Source: Hyphomicrobiales bacterium
GTDB taxonomy: Bacteria; Pseudomonadota; Alphaproteobacteria; Rhizobiales; Methylopilaceae
Reading direction: 5' to 3'
Assembly: GCA_022842205.1 (NCBI GenBank)
Contig: JALHQA010000008.1
Location: forward strand, 1 to 64,000
Length of the DNA stretch: 64,000 bases
Positions 54,951-61,907 of the stretch are shown one piece after another. How positions within the stretch are numbered: position 1 is the first letter of the stretch; every line of letters begins with the position of its first letter. The notes beneath the pieces were generated by a model. It was not told where the DNA came from. It did not search any database and was given only the letters and a program-made list of their open reading frames with translations. Both the position numbers and the translations under genes were made by a program.

Positions 54951-55010
54951 TTCCTCTCCCCTTGTGGGAGAGGACGACTCATGGCCCCCGGCCATGAGCG
55001 AGGTGAGGGG
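54951..55010 (+). repeat. Palindromic intergenic repeat family 1, copy A
   Basis: TTCCTCTCCCCTTGTGGGAG, GGACGACTC, then a tip ATGGC-CCCC-GGCCAT and GAGCGAGGTGAGGGG. Nearly identical in its flanks to the copy at 57068-57129, with a different tip. Confidence 0.8.
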
Positions 55011-55060
55011 TCTTCCATCGGTCCGGCGGCGTCTCGAAGGATGGGCGCAGGCCCGGTGCC

Positions 55061-55118
55061 CTCCCTCTCCCGTGGGGAGAGGGCCGACTCGTGCGCAGCA
55101 CGAGCGGGGTGAGGGTGT
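55061..55118 (+). repeat. Palindromic intergenic repeat family 1, copy C (diverged)
   Basis: CTCCCTCTCCCGTGGGGAGA, GGCCGACTC, tip GTGC-GCA-GCAC, GAGCGGGGTGAGGG: same layout as copy A with several flank changes. Confidence 0.75.
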
Positions 55119-55136
55119 ATGGACCCGAACGAGCAT

Positions 55137-55198
55137 ACCCCCTCACCCGGCGACCGCTTCGCGGTCGGCCGACCTTTCCCATGGGAGAGGTGTCCATG
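55137..55198 (-). repeat. Palindromic intergenic repeat family 1, copy D (inverted)
   Basis: Inverted orientation: CCCCCTCACCCGG, tip CGACCGC-TT-CGCGGTCG, GGCCGACCTTTCCCATGGG, AGAGGTG. With copies A and C it fills most of the 326-bp gap between ridA and the acetyltransferase gene; nothing coding is seen there. Confidence 0.7.
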
Positions 55199-55211
55199 CT
55201 ACCCAATCCCC

Positions 55212-55796
55212 ATGTCCCGCGCCGAAATCCCCGCCGCCGTCCCGCTGGCAGGCCGCATCGTCCGGCTCGAACCGCTGGCCGATGCGCACATCCCCGAACT
55301 GCTCGCCGCCATCGCCGACGAGCGCATCTGGCACTATTCGATCCGGGGCGATGCCGCGCACTATCTCGCGGCCGCGCGCCATCACATGGAGCAGGGCGAG
55401 CAGCTTCCCTTCGCCGTGCGCGAGCTTGCAGCGAACCGTCTCGTCGGCATGTCGCGCCTGTTCGACATCGTGCCCGCCCACAAGCGGCTCGAACTCGGCT
55501 ACACCTGGTACATACCGGAGGTCTGGGGCACGAAGGTCAATCCGGAAGCGAAGCTGCTGCTGCTCACCCATGCCTTCGAGGCGTGGGGCGCGCGCCGCGT
55601 GGAGTTCAAGGTCCACCACGCAAATCTCCGCAGCCGCGCCGCGGTCGAAAAGCTCGGCGCGGTGCCCGAAGGCGTTCTGCGCAAGCACATGATCCAGCCC
55701 GACGGCACGCGGCGTGACTCGGCGGTCTATTCGATTCTCGACGACGAATGGCCGAAGGTGAAAGGGGGGCTGGAGACGAGGTTGACTAACGCATAA
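55212..55796 (+). CDS. GNAT-family N-acetyltransferase
   Basis: 194 residues. AGRIVRLEPLADAHIPELLAAI opens a RimJ/RimL-like fold, RLELGYTWYIPEVWGTKVNPEAKLLLLTHAFEAWGARRVEFKVHHANLRSRAAVEKLGAVPEGVLRKHM-type sequence carries motifs A and B. FDIVPAHKRLELGYTWY is characteristic of the subgroup. Start at MSRAEIPAAV (55212), after the repeat tract. Substrate unknown; not obviously operonic with arsR 29 bp downstream, whose operator begins inside its last codons. Confidence 0.85.
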   Translation: MSRAEIPAAVPLAGRIVRLEPLADAHIPELLAAIADERIWHYSIRGDAAHYLAAARHHMEQGEQLPFAVRELAANRLVGMSRLFDIVPAHKRLELGYTWYIPEVWGTKVNPEAKLLLLTHAFEAWGARRVEFKVHHANLRSRAAVEKLGAVPEGVLRKHMIQPDGTRRDSAVYSILDDEWPKVKGGLETRLTNA

Positions 55797-55823
55797 CTGT
55801 GCGGTTATGAAATATCCATAACC
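55792..55823. promoter_or_regulatory. Operator-like array of inverted half-sites before arsR
   Basis: CATAAC (55792), N6, GGTTATG (55803-55809), N7, CATAACC (55817-55823). The right pair is a perfect 7-bp inverted repeat ending 2 bp before the arsR ATG, the outer pair a 6-bp one. Spacing of one DNA turn between half-site centres suits a winged-helix dimer; autoregulation by the ArsR protein is likely. Confidence 0.6.
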
Positions 55824-55825
55824 TT

Positions 55826-56164
55826 ATGGCTATGGATAGAATGCCAGCCTCCCACGATCTGCTCTTTCGAACCCTTGCCGACCCGACCCGCCGGGCCATT
55901 TTCGAGCGTCTGTGCCGCGATGGCGAACAGACGGTCGGAGCGCTGACGGCGGGAGCCGGTATCTCGCAGCCCGCCGTCTCGAAGCATCTCGGCCTTCTGA
56001 AACAGGCAGGGCTGGTGCGCGACCGCCACGAAGGCCGCCAGACGCATTACAGCGCACAATTCGGCGCGCTGGCGCCGCTGATCGACTGGACAAACAATCT
56101 CGTCGGGTTCTGGGAGAGTCGGTTCGATGGCCTCGAAGATCTTCTCAAAAGGATGGACCAATGA
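55826..56164 (+). CDS. ArsR-family transcriptional regulator
   Basis: 112 residues. LLFRTLADPTRRAIFERLCRD and the recognition helix ISQPAVSKHLGLLKQAGLVRDRHEGRQ define the winged helix. The metal-binding ELCVCDL motif of ArsR/SmtB sensors is absent, so it belongs to the group paired with SRPBCC/AHSA1 proteins, thought not to sense metal. Its TGA overlaps the ATG of the SRPBCC gene. The start may instead be the ATG at 55832 or 55841; all lie next to the operator. Confidence 0.9.
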   Translation: MAMDRMPASHDLLFRTLADPTRRAIFERLCRDGEQTVGALTAGAGISQPAVSKHLGLLKQAGLVRDRHEGRQTHYSAQFGALAPLIDWTNNLVGFWESRFDGLEDLLKRMDQ

Positions 56165-56595
56165 GTGAAACACGGACCGAGGCACTGACCGTCGTCGTCG
56201 AACGCGAGTTCGCGCATCCGCCGGAAAAGATGTGGCGGGCGCTGACGCAACCGCATCTCATTGAAGAGTGGCTGATGAAGAATGATTTCAGGCCGGAGGT
56301 CGGACACCGGTTCAATCTGACCGGCGAGTGGGGCGGCGTGCTCGATTGCGAGGTGCTTGAGGTCGAGCCGAACCGAAGCCTGTCCTACACGTGGAATTTC
56401 GAGCATGAGGACGCGGCCTACAATCTGCGTAGCGTGGTTGTATTTACGATGACGCCGACCGGAACGGGCACGCATTTGCGCATGGAGCAATCAGGCTTCT
56501 TGCCGACGCAGAAGCAGGCATTCGGCGGCGCGAAAGTCGGCTGGCGGGAGTTCTTCGGCAAGCTCGAACAGGTTCTGGCGCGGGCTGATATGTAG
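56161..56595 (+). CDS. SRPBCC/AHSA1-family protein
   Basis: 144 residues, START-like helix-grip fold. ALTVVVEREFAHPPEKMWRALTQPHLIEEWLM, the beta strands GHRFNLTGEWGGVLDCEVLEVEPNRSLSYTWNF-type segment and the long C-terminal helix GGAKVGWREFFGKLEQVL are clear. Members bind hydrophobic ligands; pairing with an ArsR-type regulator is a widespread two-gene module of unknown role. Overlaps arsR by 4 bp. Confidence 0.9.
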   Translation: MSETRTEALTVVVEREFAHPPEKMWRALTQPHLIEEWLMKNDFRPEVGHRFNLTGEWGGVLDCEVLEVEPNRSLSYTWNFEHEDAAYNLRSVVVFTMTPTGTGTHLRMEQSGFLPTQKQAFGGAKVGWREFFGKLEQVLARADM

Positions 56596-56656
56596 GAGCG
56601 AGTGGTGAACACGAGCGGAAAGACGCAAAGCGCCTGCGAAACCCAGACCCGGCAAG

Positions 56657-57052
56657 GTGCCCCTCCTCTCCGGCGGCAATCCGCGGATTCCGAAGGGCGA
56701 AGGCGACGCGCCGGTGCAGGCCTATATCGCCGCCATGCCGGGCTGGAAGAGCGGGATCGGAAAACGTATGGACGACATCATCGTCCGTACCGTTCCCGGC
56801 GTGAAGAAGGCGGTGAAATGGAATTCGCCGTTCTACGGCGTCGAGCCCGGGCTGTGGTTCCTCAGCTTCCACGTCTTCACGAAATACGTGAAAGTCACGT
56901 TCTTTCGCGGAACGTCCCTGAACCCCATCCCCGCCGGAACGTCGAAGCACGAGGAGGTGCGCTATCTCGACATCCATGAAAACGACTTCGACGAAACGCA
57001 GTTCGCCGCCTGGGTGAAGCAGGCCAGCAAGCTGCCCGGCGAGAAGTTGTAG
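56657..57052 (+). CDS. DUF1801-family protein
   Basis: 131 residues from the only start codon left in frame, a GTG at 56657. DUF1801 core: GGNPRIPKGEGDAPVQAYIAAMPGWKSG, VRTVPGVKKAVKWNSPFYGVEPGLWFLSFHVFTKYVKVTFFRG and VRYLDIHENDFDE. In the same frame upstream, family-like basic residues (ERRKAPAKPRPGK) continue back to a TGA at 56606, so the native start may have been lost by mutation, or initiation occurs at the GTG. Third gene after arsR-SRPBCC, a frequent companion. Confidence 0.8.
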   Translation: MPLLSGGNPRIPKGEGDAPVQAYIAAMPGWKSGIGKRMDDIIVRTVPGVKKAVKWNSPFYGVEPGLWFLSFHVFTKYVKVTFFRGTSLNPIPAGTSKHEEVRYLDIHENDFDETQFAAWVKQASKLPGEKL

Positions 57053-57067
57053 GAATGAGCTGGTACC

Positions 57068-57129
57068 TTCCTCTCCCCTTGTGGGAGAGGACGACTCATG
57101 GCCGCAAGGCCATGAGCGAGGTGAGGGGT
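57068..57129 (+). repeat. Palindromic intergenic repeat family 1, copy B
   Basis: Flanks match copy A almost base for base; the tip here is ATGGCC-GCAA-GGCCAT instead of copy A's version. Confidence 0.82.
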
Positions 57130-57146
57130 ATGGACAGCGCGATCGA

Positions 57147-57211
57147 CCCCTCATCCCGCTCGCGGCAGTGCCGCGAGTCGGCCTTCTCCCACAAGGGCAG
57201 AAGGTTCTTGA
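57147..57211 (-). repeat. Palindromic intergenic repeat family 1, copy E (inverted)
   Basis: CGACCCCTCATCCCG, tip CTCGCGGCA-GTGCCGCGAG, TCGGCCTTCTCCCACAAGGG. Same inverted orientation relative to copy B as copy D has relative to copies A/C, giving a head-to-head unit. Confidence 0.75.
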
Positions 57212-57226
57212 CAATATTCCTATTTC

Positions 57227-57665
57227 ATGCTACCCCCAAAACACCTTTCTTCGAGGAGGGGCGGTCCGGGCCGTTCTGATCGTGAAGAAGGGTGCGGTGG
57301 CCGGAGAGGCGAGGGGGTAACGGCCCTCGGTTTTCCGGAGGCCCAAGGCCGGTGTTCCCGGGCCGCCGAGGTGCGGCTCCAAGGTCCTGGTCGCCTTGTG
57401 TCCAATGGTCCGTACCAGCGGATCGGGCAGAAGGCGGGACCGAGAGTGGAGGGTAGCAAACCCAGCCCTCCAGGGGTCTCCGGCAGCAAGCCCTCACACA
57501 CCGCGCGCGGAGCCCGGCGGCGTGCCGCCGTGTGTCCGTGGACCTTTTCGCGCTTTTCCGTTCCGCACCGCGGAATGCGGAGGCGCCGCCGGCTCCGCGC
57601 ATCCCTCCGGGGATGTATGGACGGGTCTTCGTTTCACCCTGCCGGGAGGCGGGGTGGGGGTGCGC
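57227..57665. other. GC-rich structured intergenic element, probably non-coding
   Basis: This 440-bp stretch between the repeat pairs has open frames on both strands but none with a ribosome site, codon bias or recognisable domain; the translations are rich in Arg, Gly, Pro and Ser as expected of GC-rich non-coding DNA. It contains many short inverted repeats (for example CGGCGGC/GCCGCCG around 57520 and GGCCC...GGGCC around 57320-57362). From general familiarity, similar blocks recur in other Hyphomicrobiales genomes and are sometimes mis-called as hypothetical genes; I cannot verify that here. Confidence 0.45.
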
Positions 57666-57668
57666 CGC

Positions 57669-57713
57669 CCTTATCCTGAGGAGCCGCCGCAGGCGGCGTC
57701 TCGAAGGGTGGGC
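57669..57713 (+). repeat. Palindromic intergenic repeat family 2, direct copy
   Basis: CCTTATCCTGAGGAG, tip CCGCCGC-A-GGCGGCG, TCTCGAAGGGTGGG: same frame as the copy at 30694-30737 with another palindromic tip. Confidence 0.75.
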
Positions 57714-57729
57714 CGCAAATGCTGGACTC

Positions 57730-57772
57730 TCCTCATCCTTCGAGACGCGCTTCGCGCTCCTCAGGATGAGGT
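57730..57772 (-). repeat. Palindromic intergenic repeat family 2, inverted copy
   Basis: CTCATCCTTCGAGA, tip CGCGC-TT-CGCGC, TCCTCAGGATGAGGT. It ends at the stop codon of the molybdopterin oxidoreductase gene and may act as its terminator. Confidence 0.78.
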
Positions 57773-58546
57773 CTAAAGCCCGCTGAACCAGTTGTAGCCC
57801 ATGTCTTCCCAATAGCCGCCGGGATAGGTGTCCGTGACCTCGATCGCGGTGATGTGCTTCGGGTTCTTGAAGCCGAGCTTGGTCGGCATCCGGAGCTTCA
57901 TCGGAAAGCCGTAAATACGCGGCAGGACCTCGCCGTCGATCATCAGGGTCAGCTGCGTCTGCGGGTGCAGCGCGGTCGGCATGTCGATCGAGGTCGAATA
58001 GCCGTCGGCGCAGCGGAAGGCGATATAGGGCGCGTTGAGGTCGGCGCCGATCTTGGTCAGAAAGTCCGAAAAGCGGATGCCGGTCCAGGTGCCGATCGCG
58101 CTCCAGCCCTCGACGCAGATATGGCGCGTGATCTGCGTCACCTGCGGCTCGGCGTACAGACGATCCAGAGCCCATGGCGTGCGGTCTGTGATCTTTCCGG
58201 CAAGTTCGAGCCTGTACCCCGCCGCGTCGACGGCCGGCGCCTTGTCCGCGGAATAGAAGGCGTTGAACGGAAACGGCTTCACGATCATCGCGCGCGGATA
58301 TTCCGGCGCGAGCTTGTGGGGATTGAACAGGAAGGCCTGCACCCGGTCGTTGAAGCGCGACATGGTCATCAGCGCGTTCTCCGCCGATGCGCTGTCCACG
58401 ACATCGCAGCCGGTCAGCAGCGTCAGCGTGCCGAGGCCCGCCGCCTGTTTGAGAAAGGCGCGCCGCGTCGCGGGTTCCATCGGCTTCGCGGCGTCGCGGA
58501 TAACGTCGCGGGCGGAGACGAGAGGCTTTCGCGGACGGCGGATCAT
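57773..58546 (-). CDS. Molybdopterin-dependent oxidoreductase (YedY/MsrP-like)
   Basis: 257 residues. A Tat signal (TRRAFLKQAAGLGTLTLLTG, about 27-46) exports it folded. The sulfite-oxidase-type molybdenum domain has the metal-ligand Cys144 in ITRHICVEGWSAIG, and GYSTSIDMPTAL, GFPMKLRMPTKLGFKNPKHITAIEVTD and GGYWEDMGYNWF at the end. Canonical MsrP repairs periplasmic methionine sulfoxide; this one is shorter and paired with a different cytochrome, so sulfite or another substrate is possible. ATG overlaps the cytochrome stop. Confidence 0.87.
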   Translation of the reverse strand: MIRRPRKPLVSARDVIRDAAKPMEPATRRAFLKQAAGLGTLTLLTGCDVVDSASAENALMTMSRFNDRVQAFLFNPHKLAPEYPRAMIVKPFPFNAFYSADKAPAVDAAGYRLELAGKITDRTPWALDRLYAEPQVTQITRHICVEGWSAIGTWTGIRFSDFLTKIGADLNAPYIAFRCADGYSTSIDMPTALHPQTQLTLMIDGEVLPRIYGFPMKLRMPTKLGFKNPKHITAIEVTDTYPGGYWEDMGYNWFSGL

Positions 58547-59139
58547 CAGCGTCCCCTCAGCATGGCCAGCAGCGATCGCGGCACAAGCAGCGCCATCACG
58601 ATGTGCACCGCGACGAAGCCGACGGTGAACGCCATGGCGAAGAAATGCACGAGCCGCGCGCCTTCATAGCCGCCCATCAGGTTCGCGAGTTCCTGGAACT
58701 GGATCGGCTTCCAGATCGACAGGCCGGAGAGGATGAGAACCAGCAGCGCGAGGATGACGCCGGCGTAGAGCAGCCGCTGGATCGTGTTGTAGACGGCGAT
58801 GTCGTCGTGGCTCAGCCGGCCGCGGAAAAATGCGCCGAGATCGGCGAAGATCGCGCGTGCCGAAATCGGAAACAGCTTCGCGCGGAAACGGCCCGAGAAA
58901 ATCCCGTAGGCGAGATAGACGAGAAGATTTCCGGCGAACAGCCACATCGCCGCGAAATGCCATTGCAGTGCTCCGGCCAGCCAGCCGCCGAGCGTGAGGC
59001 TTTCCGGGATGCGGAAGGGAAACAGCGGCGAGGCGTTGTAGATGCGCCATCCGCTCATCACCATGATGAGGATCGCGAACGCGTTGATCCAGTGCGTCAC
59101 GCGCACGATCAGCGGATGGATGGTTTGCCGGCGGCTCAT
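58546..59139 (-). CDS. Cytochrome b/b6-type membrane partner of the Mo oxidoreductase
   Basis: 197 residues with about four to five spans. Haem-ligand histidines are in HPLIVRVTHWINAFAILIM, LQWHFAAMWLFAGNLLVYLAYG and ARLVHFFAMAFTVGFVAVHIVMAL, a Ni-hydrogenase-type cytochrome b561 pattern rather than the YedZ/MsrQ family. It would pass quinone-pool electrons to or from the periplasmic Mo enzyme. Start at MSRRQTIHPL (59139); the longer frame to 59343 is a polar, AT-rich lead and unlikely. Confidence 0.85.
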   Translation of the reverse strand: MSRRQTIHPLIVRVTHWINAFAILIMVMSGWRIYNASPLFPFRIPESLTLGGWLAGALQWHFAAMWLFAGNLLVYLAYGIFSGRFRAKLFPISARAIFADLGAFFRGRLSHDDIAVYNTIQRLLYAGVILALLVLILSGLSIWKPIQFQELANLMGGYEGARLVHFFAMAFTVGFVAVHIVMALLVPRSLLAMLRGR

Positions 59140-59365
59140 GTGTTGAGAATACGCGGCTTTCGGCGTTGCGGATGCCGCCGCCGATCCCGTTTGCGTGACC
59201 GGGTCCGAACCTGTTCCCGCTTTGGTCGATCGCGGCATTTCGGCAACATTAGACGATTTGATGCGCGCCGAAGGGAATTTTGAATTCATTCCGGATTGCA
59301 TTTTTTTATCAAAAAGGCCAACAATAACCCGGCCTTCATCCAAGGCCCTTCAAACGCTGAACTTC

Positions 59366-59393
59366 GCCGCCCGGTTGATCCGGGCGGCATTTT
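59366..59393 (+). terminator. Stem-loop, first of tandem pair
   Basis: GCCGCCCGG-TTGAT-CCGGGCGGC, 9-bp perfect stem, followed by ATTTT. Terminator-like with a short U-tract. Confidence 0.65.
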
Positions 59394-59451
59394 CGGCGGG
59401 CTTGCTGAGTACGGCCCCGTTGTGCGGCCGCTTCTTTCTCTCTGAGAAACT

Positions 59452-59476
59452 GGCCGCGCGACAGCGCGGCCTTTTT
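59452..59476 (+). terminator. Rho-independent terminator, second of tandem pair
   Basis: GGCCGCGC-GACA-GCGCGGCC followed by TTTTT: 8-bp stem, 4-nt loop. It lies 44 bp before the GntR-family start with no plus-strand gene upstream. Confidence 0.88.
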
Positions 59477-59519
59477 CGTGTCAAAGGTCGGTCGGACACA
59501 CAACGGATTCCCGGCGCCC

Positions 59520-60419
59520 ATGGCCAACAGCCTTCCCGAGCGCATTGCACTGGAAATCACCAAGAGGATTCAGGGCGGGGAACTGCCGCCGGAATCGCAT
59601 CTCAGCACGCAGAAACTGGCGGACGATTTCGACGTGTCGCGCTCGCCGATACGCGAGGCGATGCAATTGCTCGCCGATCGCGGCGTGCTGGAGCAGCGTC
59701 CCAATCGCGGCTATTTCGTCAAACGCGGAATCCGCATGCCGAAGGGTGCCGCCGATATGGCGCTGCACTCCGATGCCCCGGAAATCTATTACCGCTTCGC
59801 CGAGGAATGGCTCGAGGGGGCGCTGCCGCAGGAAATCTCCGAACAGTTCCTGCGCGCCCGCTACACCCTGACCAGGGCGCAGGCCTCGGAGTTTCTGGCG
59901 CGCGCGGCGAATGAAGGCTGGGTCGAGCGCAAGGAGGGCTATGGCTGGCGGCTGGTCGAGATCGCGGACATTCCCGAAGTCCTCGCCCAGATCTACCGCT
60001 TCCGCTCCGTGATCGAGCCGGCCGCGCTGCTTCAGCCGGGCTTCGCGCTCAACCGGCAGGCCATCGATCTCCACCGGCGCGTCATGGAAGGCCTGCTCGA
60101 GGGTGCGATCGAGCGCTGGCCGGCCGCGCGCCTGCTCGATTCAGGCATCGATTTTCACGAAGACCTCGCGAAAATGTCCGGCAACCCGTTCTTCCATCAG
60201 TCGGTCGTGCGGGTGAACCGCGTGCGCCGCCTGATCGACTATCGCATGGTGATCGACCGGGAGCGGTTTTACATCCAGGCGCGCGATCATCTCGAAATGC
60301 TCGATCTGCTCGAGCGCGGCCGCAACCGGGAATGCTCCCAATTGATGCAAAAGCATCTCGGCGACGGCGTCGCGCGCAAATCGTTCATACACAGCCAGCT
60401 CGAGCAGAAACTCGGCTGA
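59520..60419 (+). CDS. GntR-family transcriptional regulator with FCD-like domain
   Basis: 299 residues. The winged helix is at 1-70 (ALEITKRIQGGELPPESHLSTQKLADDFDVSRSPIREAMQLLADRGVLEQRPNRGYFV). A second winged-helix-like stretch (QFLRARYTLTRAQASEFLARAANEGWVERKEGYGWRLVEI) precedes an FCD-type helical domain (LAQIYRFRSVIEPAALLQ to HLGDGVARK). That makes the protein longer than ordinary FCD regulators. Start at MANSLPERIAL; a GTG at 59478 lies next to the terminator and is less likely. Convergent with leuD. Confidence 0.85.
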   Translation: MANSLPERIALEITKRIQGGELPPESHLSTQKLADDFDVSRSPIREAMQLLADRGVLEQRPNRGYFVKRGIRMPKGAADMALHSDAPEIYYRFAEEWLEGALPQEISEQFLRARYTLTRAQASEFLARAANEGWVERKEGYGWRLVEIADIPEVLAQIYRFRSVIEPAALLQPGFALNRQAIDLHRRVMEGLLEGAIERWPAARLLDSGIDFHEDLAKMSGNPFFHQSVVRVNRVRRLIDYRMVIDRERFYIQARDHLEMLDLLERGRNRECSQLMQKHLGDGVARKSFIHSQLEQKLG

Positions 60420-60421
60420 CC

Positions 60422-61027
60422 TCACGCCCAGGGGCGGGCGTCGGCAAGCTTTGTTTCGTAGTCCGCGATCTTCGGCGCCTTTTCCAGCGTAAGCCCGATA
60501 TCGTCGAGACCGTTGAGCAGGCGATGCTTGCGGTTGGGATCGATGTCGAAACGGATCGTGCCGCCGTCCGGACCGCTGATCGTCTGGCTCTCAAGGTCGA
60601 TCGTCAGGCGGGCATTGGCGCCGCGCCCGGCGTCGTCCATCAGCTTTTCCAGATCGTCCGGCTTCACGACGATCGGCAGAATGCCGTTCTGAAAGCAGTT
60701 GTTGTAGAAGATGTCCGCGAAACTCGTCGCGATCACGCAGCGGATGCCGAAATCGAGCAGCGCCCACGGCGCGTGTTCGCGCGAGGAGCCGCAGCCGAAA
60801 TTCTCGCCGGTCACCAGAATCTGCGCGTCCTTGTAGGCTGGCTTGTTCAGCACGAAATCCGGGTTCGGGTTTCCCTTTTCGTCGAGGCGGAGTTCGGCGA
60901 ACAGGCCTTTGCCCAAGCCGGTGCGCTTGATCGTCTTCAGATACTGCTTCGGGATGATCATATCGGTGTCGATATTGACCAAAGGCAGCGGCGCCGCGAC
61001 GCCTTCGAGCTTGGTGAACGGCTGCAT
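60422..61027 (-). CDS. leuD: 3-isopropylmalate dehydratase small subunit
   Basis: 201 residues. Swivel domain with [21 protein letters not shown], the family signature [21 protein letters not shown] and [16 protein letters not shown]. Partners with LeuC to isomerise isopropylmalate. Separated from leuC by a zincin gene and a secreted-protein gene. Stop 2 bp from the GntR stop. Confidence 0.96.
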   Translation of the reverse strand: MQPFTKLEGVAAPLPLVNIDTDMIIPKQYLKTIKRTGLGKGLFAELRLDEKGNPNPDFVLNKPAYKDAQILVTGENFGCGSSREHAPWALLDFGIRCVIATSFADIFYNNCFQNGILPIVVKPDDLEKLMDDAGRGANARLTIDLESQTISGPDGGTIRFDIDPNRKHRLLNGLDDIGLTLEKAPKIADYETKLADARPWA

Positions 61028-61038
61028 TTTCTTTCTCC

Positions 61039-61446
61039 TCAGGCGATAGCCGCCTCGATTGCGTACATATCATCGTCCGACAGGCCGAAATGATGGCCGA
61101 TCTCGTGGATCAGGACATGGGTCACGATATGGTCCAGCGTTTCCTCGTGCTCCGCCCAATAGTCAAGAATGGGACGCCTGTACAAAAACACCATGTTCGG
61201 CATCTGGCCCGTTCGCGGCACGGCGTCGGCCTGGGCGAGGCCGGTGCCCTGGAACAGGCCGAGAAGGTCGAATTCATTTTCGAGTCCGAGTTCGCGGAGA
61301 ACATCCTTTTCGGGAAAATCCTCGACGCGGATGACAAGCCCGTCCGTCATTGCGCGGAACTGTCCTGGCAGCGAACCATAGGCATCGCGTGCGATTGCCT
61401 CGAAATCCTCGATCGAGGGTGCCTGCCGGCCTGCCCATCCCGTCAT
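61039..61446 (-). CDS. Zincin-like metallopeptidase
   Basis: 135 residues. The extended zinc motif HExxHxxGxxD is complete: His114, Glu115, His118 and Asp124 in [15 protein letters not shown]. The upstream segment [33 protein letters not shown] is typical of the Zincin_1 (DUF1025-like) family found next to leuD or murI in alphaproteobacteria. Cytoplasmic, no signal peptide; substrate unknown. Start at [10 protein letters not shown] (61446); 11 bp upstream of leuD, so co-transcribed. Confidence 0.88.
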   Translation of the reverse strand: MTGWAGRQAPSIEDFEAIARDAYGSLPGQFRAMTDGLVIRVEDFPEKDVLRELGLENEFDLLGLFQGTGLAQADAVPRTGQMPNMVFLYRRPILDYWAEHEETLDHIVTHVLIHEIGHHFGLSDDDMYAIEAAIA

Positions 61447-61572
61447 GACACGCCCCGTGCCGCACCACGCCAAAAGGTTCCATTGGGGTCCGTTGAATAT
61501 TCGCGATTGTCCATGCAACCAGCGCAGCGCTCCGCCGTTGGTTCGACAAGGCAACATACGTTAGAGGACAAC

Positions 61573-61848
61573 ATGACCAAATATCTCGCTTCCGCCGCGC
61601 TGGCTGCCCTTATGGGCGCTGCTGCCTTTGCGACCCCGTCCGCCGCCCAGGTGGGCATCGGCATCAATGTCGGTCCGGACCGCCCCTATTACGGGTACGG
61701 CTATGACGGGCCGCGCTATTATCATGCCCGTCCGGGCGTCCGGGTCTACAGCGGCCGCAGCGCCTATCGCGACGACTGCGTGACCAAGCGCACCGTAAAA
61801 TGGCGCAATGGCAAGAAGATCGTCCGCACCGTCCGCGACTGCGACTGA
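61573..61848 (+). CDS. Small secreted basic protein of unknown function
   Basis: 91 residues. Signal peptide MTKYLASAALAALMGAAAF... cleaved after SAAQ; the mature part has a Tyr/Gly-rich stretch (RPYYGYGYDGPRYYHARP) and a basic C-terminus with two cysteines (DDCVTKRTVKWRNGKKIVRT, RDCD) that could form a disulfide. GAGGA is well placed before the ATG. Divergent from the zincin gene and closed by a terminator shared with leuC. Confidence 0.8.
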   Translation: MTKYLASAALAALMGAAAFATPSAAQVGIGINVGPDRPYYGYGYDGPRYYHARPGVRVYSGRSAYRDDCVTKRTVKWRNGKKIVRTVRDCD

Positions 61849-61869
61849 CCTACTTAAGAATTGCGTGAC

Positions 61870-61897
61870 AAGCGGCCGTCCGGATGGGCGGCCGCTT
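61870..61897. terminator. Bidirectional terminator between the secreted protein and leuC
   Basis: AAGCGGCCGTCC-GGAT-GGGCGGCCGCTT, 12-bp stem including one G-T pair. It lies 20 bp after one stop and 10 bp after the leuC stop on the other strand. U-tracts are short. Confidence 0.75.
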
Positions 61898-61907
61898 CTG
61901 CACGTAC

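Larger units (their letters stand above)
59140..59519. other. Intergenic region with tandem hairpins upstream of GntR gene
   Basis: 380 bp between divergent genes, noticeably AT-richer than its surroundings in 59265-59335. No ORF is convincing. It includes an A/T-rich promoter-like tract, a hairpin at 59366-59393, and a complete terminator at 59452-59476, together suggesting a short non-coding transcript or attenuated leader on the plus strand. Confidence 0.5.

Noticed and set aside
57225-58175. 316-codon minus-strand frame spanning the intergenic element and the end of the molybdoenzyme gene
   Set aside because: It overlaps the real oxidoreductase frame and the repeats; composition is Arg/Pro-rich with no domain.
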